The notes beneath the pieces were generated by a model, which was not told where the DNA came from, did not search any database, and worked only from the letters and a program-made list of their open reading frames with translations. The position numbers and the translations under genes were made by a program. This document shows, in pieces, positions 1-7,409 of a DNA stretch of 64,000 nucleotides. The DNA lies in contig NZ_JAJAGO010000012.1 in the NCBI RefSeq assembly GCF_025165795.1, positions 62,001 through 126,000 of the forward strand. The letters run 5' to 3'. Within the stretch, counting starts at the first letter, position 1, and each line of letters begins with the position of its first letter. This DNA is from Streptomyces gossypii. GTDB lineage: Bacteria; Actinomycetota; Actinomycetes; Streptomycetales; Streptomycetaceae.

Positions 1-429
1 GGCGGCTTTCAAGACGTCCCGCAGCACGTCCTCCAGCGTGGTCTTGGCCAGCTCCCTGCGCAGGGCGGCCTCCACATCGTCGTACACGGCGGCCATTGCC
101 GGCCCGATGCCGTGGCCCACGACGCACTCGGGGTCCGGCGTCGCGCGATGCAGGGCGAAGACCGGTCCCGGTTCGATCGCCTGGTAGACGTCGAGCAGGG
201 TGATCGCCGCCAGGTCCCGCGCGAGCATCCAGCCCGCCCCCGCCCCCCGCCGTGAAACGGCCAGGCCGACCTTGCTCAGCTCGCCCAGCAGGCGGCGGAT
301 CACCACCGGGTTGGTGTTGACGCTCGTCGCGATCTGCTCGGAGGTGGCGACCTCGTGGCCACGCCGCTGATACAGCCCGATCCATGTCAGCGCGTGCGCC
401 GCAATGGTCAGTCTGCTGTTGGCACTCAC
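1..429 (-). CDS. Rrf2-family transcriptional regulator (3' end cut by window)
   Basis: Reading leftwards from a GTG at 429 gives 143 codons without a stop, running off the window edge. The protein starts MSANSRLTIAAHAL and then has a winged-helix region (TSEQIATSVNTNPVVIRRLL), the layout of Rrf2-type DNA-binding regulators. Family members are about 150 residues, so only a few C-terminal residues are missing. I see no clustered cysteines, so an iron-sulfur ligand set is not supported; a YwnA-like, non-cluster Rrf2 protein is more likely. The GTG is chosen because the protein family starts just before the S-x-R-L-T-I motif. An AT-rich dyad lies 35 bases upstream, and next to it is the remnant of an oxidoreductase gene that it may once have controlled. 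Confidence 0.85.
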   Translation of the reverse strand, partial: MSANSRLTIAAHALTWIGLYQRRGHEVATSEQIATSVNTNPVVIRRLLGELSKVGLAVSRRGAGAGWMLARDLAAITLLDVYQAIEPGPVFALHRATPDPECVVGHGIGPAMAAVYDDVEAALRRELAKTTLEDVLRDVLKAA

Positions 430-463
430 GTCGGACTCCGCCTCCCTCGCCCCTCAGGTCCAG

Positions 464-487
464 TCGTAACAATAATCATTACAACGA
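464..487. promoter_or_regulatory. AT-rich imperfect dyad, candidate Rrf2 operator/promoter
   Basis: A 24-base AT-rich segment in otherwise GC-rich DNA. The outer arms TCGT and ACGA and the inner AAT/ATT are inverted repeats (7 of 10 positions pair). It sits 35 bases upstream of the GTG start of the Rrf2 gene. Rrf2 proteins usually bind dyads of this size and often repress themselves. The operator role is inferred from position and symmetry only. Confidence 0.45.
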
Positions 488-528
488 TATGCGGCAAGTC
501 CTGCGGTGCTGGCCGGACCGGCCTCGTC

Positions 529-804
529 AAGGAGCACGCACGCCGCCACCACCTGGAATCGGTGCAGCACGCGACCGGCCACGCACAACTGGTGGCCGAA
601 CGGCTCACCGGCGGCGACCGGACGTATGACGACCTGCCCTGGTTCTGGAGCGGCCAGTTCGACACGACCCTGCACATCGCGGGACTCGCCGGGGAGAGTG
701 ACGCCGAGGTGATCCTTACCGGAGGGCCCGACGCCTTCCCCGTCCTCCGCTTCCGCCAGCACCGGCTCCTCGCTGTCGAGTCGGCCAACCGGCCCGGTCG
801 CTCT
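529..804 (+). pseudogene. C-terminal remnant of a putidaredoxin-reductase-like FAD ferredoxin reductase
   Basis: The + frame reads LESVQHATGHAQLVAER, then YDDLPWFWSGQFD, LHIAGL and FRQHRLLAVESANRP. These are in the order and spacing of the C-terminal domain of camphor/rhodocoxin-type ferredoxin reductases (family consensus LESVQNA, PYDxxPWFWSDQ, LQIAGL, FRDGRLLAVESVNRP). The FAD- and NADH-binding halves (about 310 residues) are absent: upstream of about 529 the frame is meaningless, and after NRPGRS it diverges. It is therefore a deletion remnant, not an expressed enzyme. It sits divergently from the Rrf2 gene, a pairing seen for redox regulators and their target reductases. Confidence 0.75.
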
Positions 805-850
805 CCTGCTCCCTCGAAGCCCGCCGGGATGACGATTCCGGCGGGCCCGC

Positions 851-1639
851 TCAGGCTGCGTTCTGGCCTGTCCCACCGTTCTTGCGGGCCGTCACCAGCG
901 CAAAGGAGAGGTACTCGCCGCCGTCCGCGGTGAGCATGTCGATCACGGGCTGGTTCGCCGCCCGGCGGTCCGGCTGGTGCTCGCTGGTTGCCAGGGTCCA
1001 CAGCAGCCAGTCCCGCCAGGCGTCCTGTTGCAGCCGAGCGGAGGTGACGGTCACCAGTTCGGTGATCTCCCACTGGAAGCGCCACCACTCGGCGGTGTGC
1101 CAGGCGAGCGCCTCCCAGCCGACGACCTCCTTGATGTGCGGCGGGATCGCCCCCAGCTCCCGGACCTCCCGCCTCATGGCGGGCGTCGCCATGCCCAACA
1201 GCCCGCCCGGCCGCAGGAACCGCGCCAGATACGGCAGGTAGCCGTCCGCCGTACCGAAGTACTCGAAGGCGTCCACACTCACGACGGCGTCGAAGCTCTC
1301 CTCTTCGAACGGCAGGGCGTGCGCCTCGGCCCGCACGGCCTCCACCCGGTCGCCGACACCCGCCTCGGCGAAGACGGACGCGGCCTCCTCAGCGGCGATC
1401 CACCAGTCGGCCGCGACGACCCGGACGCCGTACTCGCGGGCCAGGAACACCGACGTGGCGCCCTTGCCCGAACCGAGATCCAGCACGCGCATCCCCGGCC
1501 GCAGCTCAAGGTTGCGCGCGAGGTCCTCCAGCAGCCACAGCGGGTTCGGCCCCATGTCCAGCCCGAGCAGCCAGGACGGATCGTAACGGGAAGTTCGCGG
1601 ATAGCGGTCCGGACGTACGAGATCAGTAAGGGCAGTCAC
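851..1639 (-). CDS. class I SAM-dependent methyltransferase
   Basis: A 262-residue protein from a GTG at 1639. Residues 52-60 (VLDLGSGKG) are the glycine-rich SAM-binding motif I of the Rossmann fold. ADWW and ALPFEEESFDAVVSVDAFEY are motifs II and III, and FLRPGGLLGMATPAMRREV is the following strand. The N-terminus LTDLVRPDRYPRTSRYDPSWLLGLDMGPNP is typical of an actinobacterial methyltransferase group of unknown substrate. A longer start at 1699 is possible, but its 20 extra residues look unlike the family. No operon partner is obvious; the gene behind it is a regulator with its own promoter. The acceptor substrate cannot be told from sequence. Confidence 0.85.
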   Translation of the reverse strand: MTALTDLVRPDRYPRTSRYDPSWLLGLDMGPNPLWLLEDLARNLELRPGMRVLDLGSGKGATSVFLAREYGVRVVAADWWIAAEEAASVFAEAGVGDRVEAVRAEAHALPFEEESFDAVVSVDAFEYFGTADGYLPYLARFLRPGGLLGMATPAMRREVRELGAIPPHIKEVVGWEALAWHTAEWWRFQWEITELVTVTSARLQQDAWRDWLLWTLATSEHQPDRRAANQPVIDMLTADGGEYLSFALVTARKNGGTGQNAA

Positions 1640-1735
1640 ACGCACGCACCCAAGCCGATCGGCCGCACCCGCACAACCCGATTCCGGGGTGGGCGGCACG
1701 GCTCAGCTTGCCAACCACTGCTCGCTCCGACCCCG

Positions 1736-2056
1736 TCATGAGCGGGTCGTCGACCCTTCGGCTGGACGTGTGGCGTCGACGATCGCCTGCAGCGCCGCGA
1801 TATGGCCGTCGAAGGCGTCCCGCCCGGCGGGGGTCAGCCGGGCCCGTACTTTTCGGCGGCTGCCGCTGACGCGGCGTTCGGTAGCGACATACCCGGCCTC
1901 TTCGAGTGTCGCGAGCTGTTTGGACAGCGCCGAGTCGGACAAGCCCAGTCGTTCCCTGAGGAAGGCGAACTCAGCCCAGTCGGCGGCGGCCAGTGTCGCC
2001 ACCAGCGACAGGCGGGTGCTGGGGTGAATCAACTCGTCGAACTTCGCCGTCGTCAT
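1736..2056 (-). CDS. small winged-helix regulator (MarR/PadR-like, transcriptional regulator with DNA-binding domain)
   Basis: A 106-residue protein from an ATG at 2056. It begins FDELIHPSTRLSLVATLAAADWAEF and continues through LGLSDSALSKQLATLEEAGYV (the recognition helix) into a wing, RRVSGSRRKVRARLTPAGRDAF. This is the one-domain winged-helix layout often annotated as 'transcriptional regulator' next to a small membrane protein. Its ATG overlaps the stop of the upstream membrane-protein gene (ATGA, 2053-2056), so the two are translationally coupled. The operator at 2530-2575 in front of the operon is the obvious autoregulatory site (inference). Confidence 0.85.
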   Translation of the reverse strand: MTTAKFDELIHPSTRLSLVATLAAADWAEFAFLRERLGLSDSALSKQLATLEEAGYVATERRVSGSRRKVRARLTPAGRDAFDGHIAALQAIVDATRPAEGSTTRS

Positions 2057-2517
2057 GCTCGCACCCAGCGACGCAGTACGCGCAGGATGTCCGGTCCGCC
2101 GAACCCCACCACAGCCGCCACCAGCCCCGCCGCCCAGATGCTCGCGTGACCGGCGCCGTCGGCGTCGAGAGCGAGCGCCACCAGGACGGTGACTGCGACC
2201 AGCCCGAGCAGCATGCCGACCACGGCAACGGGGATGCGGCTGCCGGCGACCGCGGCGCTCACCTGGATCTGCCGCGTGCGCCGCCGTCCGCCGAGCAGGC
2301 GCGAGGCGAATATCGCGTGTCCGGTGCCGAACCCCACGGTGGCGACAGCGGTCAGCCACCACGGCAGCACCGCGCCGAATATGCCCAGTACCAGCCAGCC
2401 GGCGGCCATGCCCCACCAGTAGGCGCGGGGCAGGCCGATCTCCTCGGTCACCTGGCGGCGGGCACGATCCGCCTCGGCGAGCGAGGCGCGGGCCTGTTCT
2501 GAATCGACCTTGTCCAT
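2053..2517 (-). CDS. four-helix integral membrane protein of unknown function
   Basis: A 154-residue protein whose N-terminus (about residues 1-30, DSEQARASLAEADRARRQV) is a charged helix. Four hydrophobic segments follow, at about residues 34-52, 55-72, 93-117 and 124-143, with a basic loop GGRRRTRQI between the second and third. I recognise no enzymatic motif. It is the first gene of a two-gene unit with the winged-helix regulator and has an AGAGAGG ribosome site before the ATG at 2517. The pairing of a small membrane protein with its regulator suggests a stress-responsive membrane function, but nothing in the sequence names it. Confidence 0.8.
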   Translation of the reverse strand: MDKVDSEQARASLAEADRARRQVTEEIGLPRAYWWGMAAGWLVLGIFGAVLPWWLTAVATVGFGTGHAIFASRLLGGRRRTRQIQVSAAVAGSRIPVAVVGMLLGLVAVTVLVALALDADGAGHASIWAAGLVAAVVGFGGPDILRVLRRWVRA

Positions 2518-2529
2518 GACGAGACCTCT

Positions 2530-2575
2530 CTTTCCTGGTGGGAAAGTAAGAGTTCCACTTTCCCACCAGGAAAGT
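2530..2575. promoter_or_regulatory. double palindromic operator in front of the membrane-protein/regulator operon
   Basis: An 18-bp arm at 2530-2547 is the exact reverse complement of 2557-2574. Each arm is also a dyad by itself: ACTTTCC-N5-GGAAAGT (2557-2575) and its mirror copy. The two sites are centred about 27 bp apart, 13 bases upstream of the ATG at 2517. This is the layout expected for cooperative binding of two regulator dimers over the promoter. The regulator encoded downstream is the natural candidate (inference). Confidence 0.7.
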
Positions 2576-2638
2576 CAAGCGCCGCACTCACGCCGCGACC
2601 AGGTCACCGGAGGCGTGTACCGCCTGCAGATACCCCTT

Positions 2639-4000
2639 CTATGCCTTGGTCGTCGCCGCGTCGGCAGCCCCGGGCACGGTGGAGTCGGGCACGGTGGAGT
2701 CGGGCACGGCCGGGTCCGCCGCAGTCGGATCAGCCACGATCGGGTCCGGCGCGATCGGGTCCGGCGCGGGAGGTGGCGTGCGGTACGCGCGGAGGGGGGA
2801 GTTGGCCGCCGCCACGGCGGCGATCACCAGGGCGGCACCCAGGCCGCCGGTGACGAGGGCGAAGGGTGCGGAGGTGGCCGAGGCCACCAGGCCGGCGCGG
2901 AAGTTGCCGAGCTCGGGGCCCGCGACGCCGATGACGTGTTCCACGGAGGAGACCCGCCCCCGGTACTTGTCCGGGGCTTCCATCTGGACCAGGGCGCTGC
3001 GAGTGACCACCGACACGGTGTCGGCCGCGCCGGCCACGGCCAGGCAGCCGAGCGCCAACCACAGCGGCCCGGCCAGGCCGAAGCCGGCCAGCGCCAGGCC
3101 CCAGACGCTCGCCGCGGCCAGCTGGACCAGCCCGCCGCGGCGCCAGCGCGTCACCGTGCCGGAGAGCAGGCCCGCGGTGATCCCCCCGACGGCGACGGCC
3201 GAGAGGAAGAGACCGAGGGTCTGCGGATCGCCGTCGAAGCGGACTTCGTTGACCAGCGGAAAGAGCGCGACCGGCATGGCGAGCAGCGTCGCGGCCAGGT
3301 CGGTGGCCAGCGAGCCCCACAACGTCGGACGGCGCAGGACGATCCGCCAGCCGCCGCGTGCGGGCCGCCGTCTGCCGCTCGTCGCGTCGGCGCCCGCGGG
3401 CGGCATGGCCGGGAGCCGGACCACCGCGAGCAGTGAGACCGCGACGGCCACGCCCTGTACCGCGTAGGCGGCGGAGAAGTCCCAGCGGGCGATGATCAGC
3501 CCGGCCACCGCGGGGCCGGTCAGCATCGCCGCCTGGAAGGAGAGGTTGCTCAGGGCGAGCCCGGCCGCGACCTGGTCGGCGGGCAGCAGCCGGACGGGGA
3601 GGGTGCGCCGGGCCGGGGCGCCGAGGGCGGCGCAGGCGGCACCGATGGCGACCAGGGCGAGCAGCACCAGGACGTTCCGGTTGTCCGCCAGGGCCTGGGC
3701 ACACAGCCCTGCGGCGGCCAGCAGTTGGCCCGCGGTGGTGGCCCGTACCACCGTGCGGCGGTCGACGGCGTCGGCGAGCGTGCCGCCGAGCAGTCCGAAC
3801 ACCAGCATCGGCAGACCGGTGGCGAGCCCGATGGCGCCGGTGCCCACGGGGCTGCCGGTCAGGTCCCAGACCTGTGCCAGCACCGCCACGGTGGCTATCT
3901 GCCCGCCGAGCGCGGAGAGTGAGGAGCCGATCCACAGGTCACGGAACGGCCGGCTGCCACGCAGCGGGCGGGTGTCGAGGAACCGGACGCGCCCCCTCAT
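2639..4000 (-). CDS. MFS transporter (drug/siderophore-exporter-like)
   Basis: A 453-residue protein from an ATG at 4000, with about twelve hydrophobic segments. FGLLGGTLADAVDRRTVVRATTAGQ is the conserved MFS loop 2-3 motif (G-x-L-A-D-x-x-x-R-R). It resembles EntS/multidrug-type exporters in its opening RPFRDLWIGSSLSALGGQIATVAV. The C-terminal tail is a low-complexity Pro/Asp/Ala stretch (PDSTVPDSTVPG) made by 15-bp direct repeats in the DNA near 2670-2720; it probably lies in the cytoplasm and does no transport work. The ATG overlaps the stop of the upstream MarR gene (ATGA, 3997-4000), so regulator and transporter form one operon, suggesting a ligand-induced efflux pump. Confidence 0.88.
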   Translation of the reverse strand: MRGRVRFLDTRPLRGSRPFRDLWIGSSLSALGGQIATVAVLAQVWDLTGSPVGTGAIGLATGLPMLVFGLLGGTLADAVDRRTVVRATTAGQLLAAAGLCAQALADNRNVLVLLALVAIGAACAALGAPARRTLPVRLLPADQVAAGLALSNLSFQAAMLTGPAVAGLIIARWDFSAAYAVQGVAVAVSLLAVVRLPAMPPAGADATSGRRRPARGGWRIVLRRPTLWGSLATDLAATLLAMPVALFPLVNEVRFDGDPQTLGLFLSAVAVGGITAGLLSGTVTRWRRGGLVQLAAASVWGLALAGFGLAGPLWLALGCLAVAGAADTVSVVTRSALVQMEAPDKYRGRVSSVEHVIGVAGPELGNFRAGLVASATSAPFALVTGGLGAALVIAAVAAANSPLRAYRTPPPAPDPIAPDPIVADPTAADPAVPDSTVPDSTVPGAADAATTKA

Positions 4001-4512
4001 CGGGGTGGCTCGACGAGGTGGCCAAGGATCCGCTGCCGCATCGGCCGGTGTTCCAGCGCCCGCCGCAGGTCCTGGACGACGGTGGTCAGCGCGTACGGGA
4101 TCTCGGCGTCCAGTCCGGCGATCGTCGCGTGGGTGGCGCGCCACTCGGACTCCAGGAACGGCACCAGCGACCGGCCGCGCTCGGTCAGGCCGATCCGCCG
4201 GGTGCGGGCGTCGGGTCCTGGCTCGGAGGTGACCAGGTCCTCCTTGCGCATGGCGGCGACGGTCTGGCTGATCGCGGAGTGCGAGCGGTCGAGGGACTCG
4301 GCGAGTTCGCGGATGGTCAGCGGTCCGGTGTGGGCGAGCCGGATCAGCGGATAGGCGAATCGCGGCCGCACCCCCTCGATGCCGCGCGCGAGGTAGATCT
4401 GCTCGATCTCGGCGTCCAGGGTCGCCAGCAGTTCGTGCAGCGACTGCCAGGGGTCGGGCAGTGTGGTGGGGTCGGGAGGGGAGTCGGAAGCGGTGGGGCC
4501 GGAAGATGTCAC
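3997..4512 (-). CDS. MarR-family transcriptional regulator
   Basis: A 171-residue protein from a GTG at 4512. The winged helix spans roughly residues 55-120: LTIRELAESLDRSHSAISQTVAAM is the helix-turn-helix and PGPDARTRRIGLTERGRSL is the wing with the D-x-R-x-R-x-x-x-L-T-x-x-G pattern of MarR proteins. It is the promoter-proximal gene of an operon with the MFS exporter, with which it overlaps by 4 bp. A promoter-like TATATT lies only 7 bases upstream of the GTG and inside a repeated palindrome, so the message may be leaderless and self-repressed (inference). The downstream pump suggests the ligand is an exported compound. Confidence 0.87.
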   Translation of the reverse strand: MTSSGPTASDSPPDPTTLPDPWQSLHELLATLDAEIEQIYLARGIEGVRPRFAYPLIRLAHTGPLTIRELAESLDRSHSAISQTVAAMRKEDLVTSEPGPDARTRRIGLTERGRSLVPFLESEWRATHATIAGLDAEIPYALTTVVQDLRRALEHRPMRQRILGHLVEPPR

Positions 4513-4533
4513 AGCGCTAATATAACAGCGCTG
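4510..4533. promoter_or_regulatory. paired AGCGCT palindromes over a -10 box, candidate MarR operator
   Basis: Two copies of the self-complementary hexamer AGCGCT flank an AT-rich core, with the right one extended to CAGCGCTG. On the minus strand the core reads TATATT, a good -10 box seven bases from the GTG of the MarR gene, with TCGACT 18 bp further upstream as a weak -35. Overlap of dyad and promoter is the usual layout for MarR autorepression. No ribosome site fits in front of the GTG, consistent with a leaderless start. Confidence 0.45.
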
Positions 4534-4712
4534 CGATAAATGAGTCGATCCGCACCCTGCCGCCCCGCTCCGGCCCTGGCCCGCCGAGACCCCTTGTAGG
4601 GTGCAAGAGTCCTTTGGCGGAAGGGGAGTTGCAGGACGCGGAGCTGGCTGCCTTCGGTAGTCCGTGCACCAGCGCCGAGGAGCGTGGTGCAAAACGATGG
4701 GGAGTTGAAGTC

Positions 4713-6131
4713 GTGCGTACGGGAAACGGTGTGGCGAGAGGCACCGCCGCAATGGTTGCCGCAGCGCTGCTGCTGGCGGGCTGCAGCGGAGGAGACGACG
4801 GTGACGACGAGGGCGGGAAGAAGTCCGGCGGGAAGGACCGCCACGCCACGAAGAGCCCGGCTCCCGAGCAGGCACGGGCGCCCCAGGAGAAGCTGCCCTC
4901 CGCCTACGACGCCGCTAAGGGCTGGGCAGTGAAGAATTCGGAAGGGCTGAGCAGCCCCGTCTACGCACCCCACGCCAAGGCCGTGCTCTTCCTCAAGAAG
5001 GCCCCGGGCGGGGCCTCCACGCAGATCGTGGCGCGCGACCTCAAGACCGGCGCCGAGCGCTGGACCGGAAATCCGGTGGCACTGCCGAAGTCCGGGCAGG
5101 ACAGCACCGTGGACGGCAGCACGACGCTGATGGTGACCTCCAAGGGCGAGACGGACTACGCGGTAGTGACGTTCTCCGGCGAGACGGGCGGCGACGGAGC
5201 GAACAAGTCCAAGGAGACGACGCAGCTCACGGTCTTCCCGGCCAACGGTTCGGGCAACGTCGAGGCGGCCCGCACGATCGAGCTCCCCTATTCCACGGAG
5301 AGGTTCGCCGCGCAGGGCACCGAGGGCATCGTCTTCTCCACCGCCTCGCTCAATGATGAGGGGAAGCCGCAGCCGACATCCGTGGACGTCACCACGGGGA
5401 AGCGGACCACGTACACGAAGGCTCAGCTCGCGGCGCCCGCGAAGGCGAAGGGCTGCCGCGAGGAGAGGGCGATCGGGCGTGCCGACTGCGACGAGAAGGC
5501 CCAACTTTTCGGCGTCTCACCGCAGGGCCCGCTGGCGACCGACGTGGACAAGGCCTTCTGGCTGAACGACGCCTGGTACAGCGGGACCAACGCACCCTCC
5601 GACGCGGTGACGAACCCCGCCGGCGGCAGCAATGTGATCGTCATCCACCACGACGGCTCGGTCGTCGCCCGCTGGACGGCGAGCGGCGACGGCACGCCCA
5701 AGCGCTGGGAGATCCGCGACTCCGAGAGCGGCAAGGTGCGCGCCTCCGTGCGCTGCGAGGAGGACATATCACCGCTGGACGAGTCGGGGCCAGTGATCTC
5801 CGGTGGCCGGTACGTATCGGCGGACACGGTCGTGATGGACCTGAAGGAGGACAAGGGCTACTGCTTCGAGGGCAACGACGACCGCAAGGAGGTCATCGTC
5901 ACGACGGTCGACGCCACCCACGGCACGGCGTACGGAACCGTCCGGGGCGAGGGGTCCAGCTCGGACGACCTTCCGGTGGAGGTGGACCTCGCCGCCGACC
6001 AGGTCACCCCGCTCGACCCCGGAACCCAGCTCCCCTCCTGGACGGCCGAGGGAGTCGCCGCCTACACGGCCGAAGGGGACGACGTGTCGTGGACCCCCGG
6101 TGTCACGGCGGCCTTCTATCCGTCGAAGTGA
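4713..6131 (+). CDS. secreted lipoprotein with PQQ-like beta-propeller repeats
   Basis: A 472-residue protein from a GTG at 4713 preceded by GGGGAG. The N-terminus RTGNGVARGT is followed by a hydrophobic stretch and the lipobox LLAGC with the acceptor Cys at residue 24, so it is anchored to the outer face of the membrane. A short charged spacer (GGDDGDDEGGKKSGGKD) leads into about 400 residues of beta-rich sequence with recurring D-x-x-T-G-x-x-x-W/T turns (ARDLKTGAERW, TFSGETGG, VDVTTGKRT), typical of PQQ-like eight-bladed propellers. Such domains usually act as binding scaffolds; no catalytic residues are visible. A related but larger membrane protein lies at 60155-61981. It is followed by a strong hairpin. 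Confidence 0.8.
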   Translation: MRTGNGVARGTAAMVAAALLLAGCSGGDDGDDEGGKKSGGKDRHATKSPAPEQARAPQEKLPSAYDAAKGWAVKNSEGLSSPVYAPHAKAVLFLKKAPGGASTQIVARDLKTGAERWTGNPVALPKSGQDSTVDGSTTLMVTSKGETDYAVVTFSGETGGDGANKSKETTQLTVFPANGSGNVEAARTIELPYSTERFAAQGTEGIVFSTASLNDEGKPQPTSVDVTTGKRTTYTKAQLAAPAKAKGCREERAIGRADCDEKAQLFGVSPQGPLATDVDKAFWLNDAWYSGTNAPSDAVTNPAGGSNVIVIHHDGSVVARWTASGDGTPKRWEIRDSESGKVRASVRCEEDISPLDESGPVISGGRYVSADTVVMDLKEDKGYCFEGNDDRKEVIVTTVDATHGTAYGTVRGEGSSSDDLPVEVDLAADQVTPLDPGTQLPSWTAEGVAAYTAEGDDVSWTPGVTAAFYPSK

Positions 6132-6156
6132 GCCGCGCGGCTCCCCTCAGCACTCC

Positions 6157-6195
6157 GTGTGCGAGTACGGCCACCTGGTGGCCGTACTCGCACAC
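6157..6195. terminator. 19-bp hairpin terminator
   Basis: A perfect 19-bp inverted repeat with a single unpaired base at its centre (effective loop of about five bases), 26 bases after the lipoprotein stop. Streptomyces terminators often lack a U-tract, so a stem this strong is a likely rho-independent stop for the lipoprotein message. Confidence 0.7.
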
Positions 6196-6347
6196 GAACT
6201 CACGCTGCTCCTGTGACACGACACCGGAAAAGGGGCTGCGGTGTCTCCCCCGGGCGTGGACCATGAACACCGGTCCGGCGGGCCGCCCCTGACGGCGCGG
6301 CCCGCCCCGTTGCCGTCTTCCCCGTTCCCTCAGGAGCTGATCCGCCC

Positions 6348-7409
6348 GTGCAGGCGACCGTCACCGTGAACCCGGCCCAGGTTCCCGAGCTGCTGCTCGG
6401 ACTGACCACCGTCCGCCCCGTGTTCCTCTGGGGTGCGCCCGGCATCGGGAAGAGCTCACTCGTGCGGCAGTTCGCCGATTCGCTCGGCCTGGAGTGCGTC
6501 AGCCTGCTGGGCACCCAGCTGGCCCCCGAGGACCTCATCGGCGTGCCGCAGATCCGGGACGGCCGTTCGGTGTTCTGCCCGCCCGAGGCGATCGCGCGGG
6601 ACGAGCCGTACTGCCTGTTCCTGGACGAGCTGAACGCGGCGACGCCCGACGTGCAGAAGGCGTTCTACTCGCTGATCCTGGACCGCCGCATCGGCAACTA
6701 CGAGCTCCCGAAGGGCAGCATCGTCATCGGCGCCGGAAACCGCGCCACCGACAACGCTCTCGCCCGCCCCATGGCCTCCGCGCTGGTCAACCGGCTCACC
6801 CATGTGCACCTGCAGGCGTCGCCCAAGGACTGGCTGCACTGGGCGGCGGGCGCCGGTATCCACCCCCACGTCATCGACTACCTCACCGACCGGCCGCACC
6901 ACCTGTGGTCCAAGCCGCCGAAGGCCGAGGAGCCGTTCTCCACCCCCCGCTCCTGGCACATGCTCTCCGACGCCATCCAGTCCTTCGGCCCGGCCCTGGA
7001 CGAGGCCACGCTCACCGTGCTGGCCCACGGCACCCTCACCCCCGCCCACGCCTCGGCGTTCCGCGGCTACGTCAAGATCGTGCGCAGTGAGTACGGAATC
7101 GACGCGATCCTCAAGGGCGACGTCCGCTGGCCGAACCGGGTCCAGGACCGTGACCTGCTCTACTACCTCGCCGAGTCCTTCCGCGGCCGGCTGGTCAAGG
7201 AGCTCCCGGCGCACAAGGAACACGCCTCACCCTCCGTGCGGCAGACCGCGTACCGGGCACAGGCGCTGCTGGTGCAGCTCGCCGAGATATCGGTCGAGGT
7301 CGCGCAGACGGTGATCGCGGACGACGAGGACGGCAACCCGGTGCTGCCCGCGTGGTTCCTCGTGGAGGCCGCGCGCGACATGCCCCGGCTCGTGGAGGCC
7401 CGCCGGTGA
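6348..7409 (+). CDS. MoxR-type AAA+ ATPase
   Basis: A 353-residue protein with Walker A GAPGIGKSS (residues 29-37), Walker B CLFLDELN (D93, E94), and a sensor-1-like region GSIVIGAGNRATDN, in the order of MoxR/CbxX AAA+ proteins. The partner gene downstream, overlapping its stop codon by GTGA (7406-7409), encodes a metallopeptidase-like/VWA-like protein. MoxR ATPases characteristically work with a VWA-domain partner to remodel or activate a target complex. The start is a GTG at 6348. The substrate is unknown. The pair is common in actinobacteria, sometimes beside conflict systems, and here a STAND ATPase gene follows directly. Confidence 0.9.
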   Translation: MQATVTVNPAQVPELLLGLTTVRPVFLWGAPGIGKSSLVRQFADSLGLECVSLLGTQLAPEDLIGVPQIRDGRSVFCPPEAIARDEPYCLFLDELNAATPDVQKAFYSLILDRRIGNYELPKGSIVIGAGNRATDNALARPMASALVNRLTHVHLQASPKDWLHWAAGAGIHPHVIDYLTDRPHHLWSKPPKAEEPFSTPRSWHMLSDAIQSFGPALDEATLTVLAHGTLTPAHASAFRGYVKIVRSEYGIDAILKGDVRWPNRVQDRDLLYYLAESFRGRLVKELPAHKEHASPSVRQTAYRAQALLVQLAEISVEVAQTVIADDEDGNPVLPAWFLVEAARDMPRLVEARR

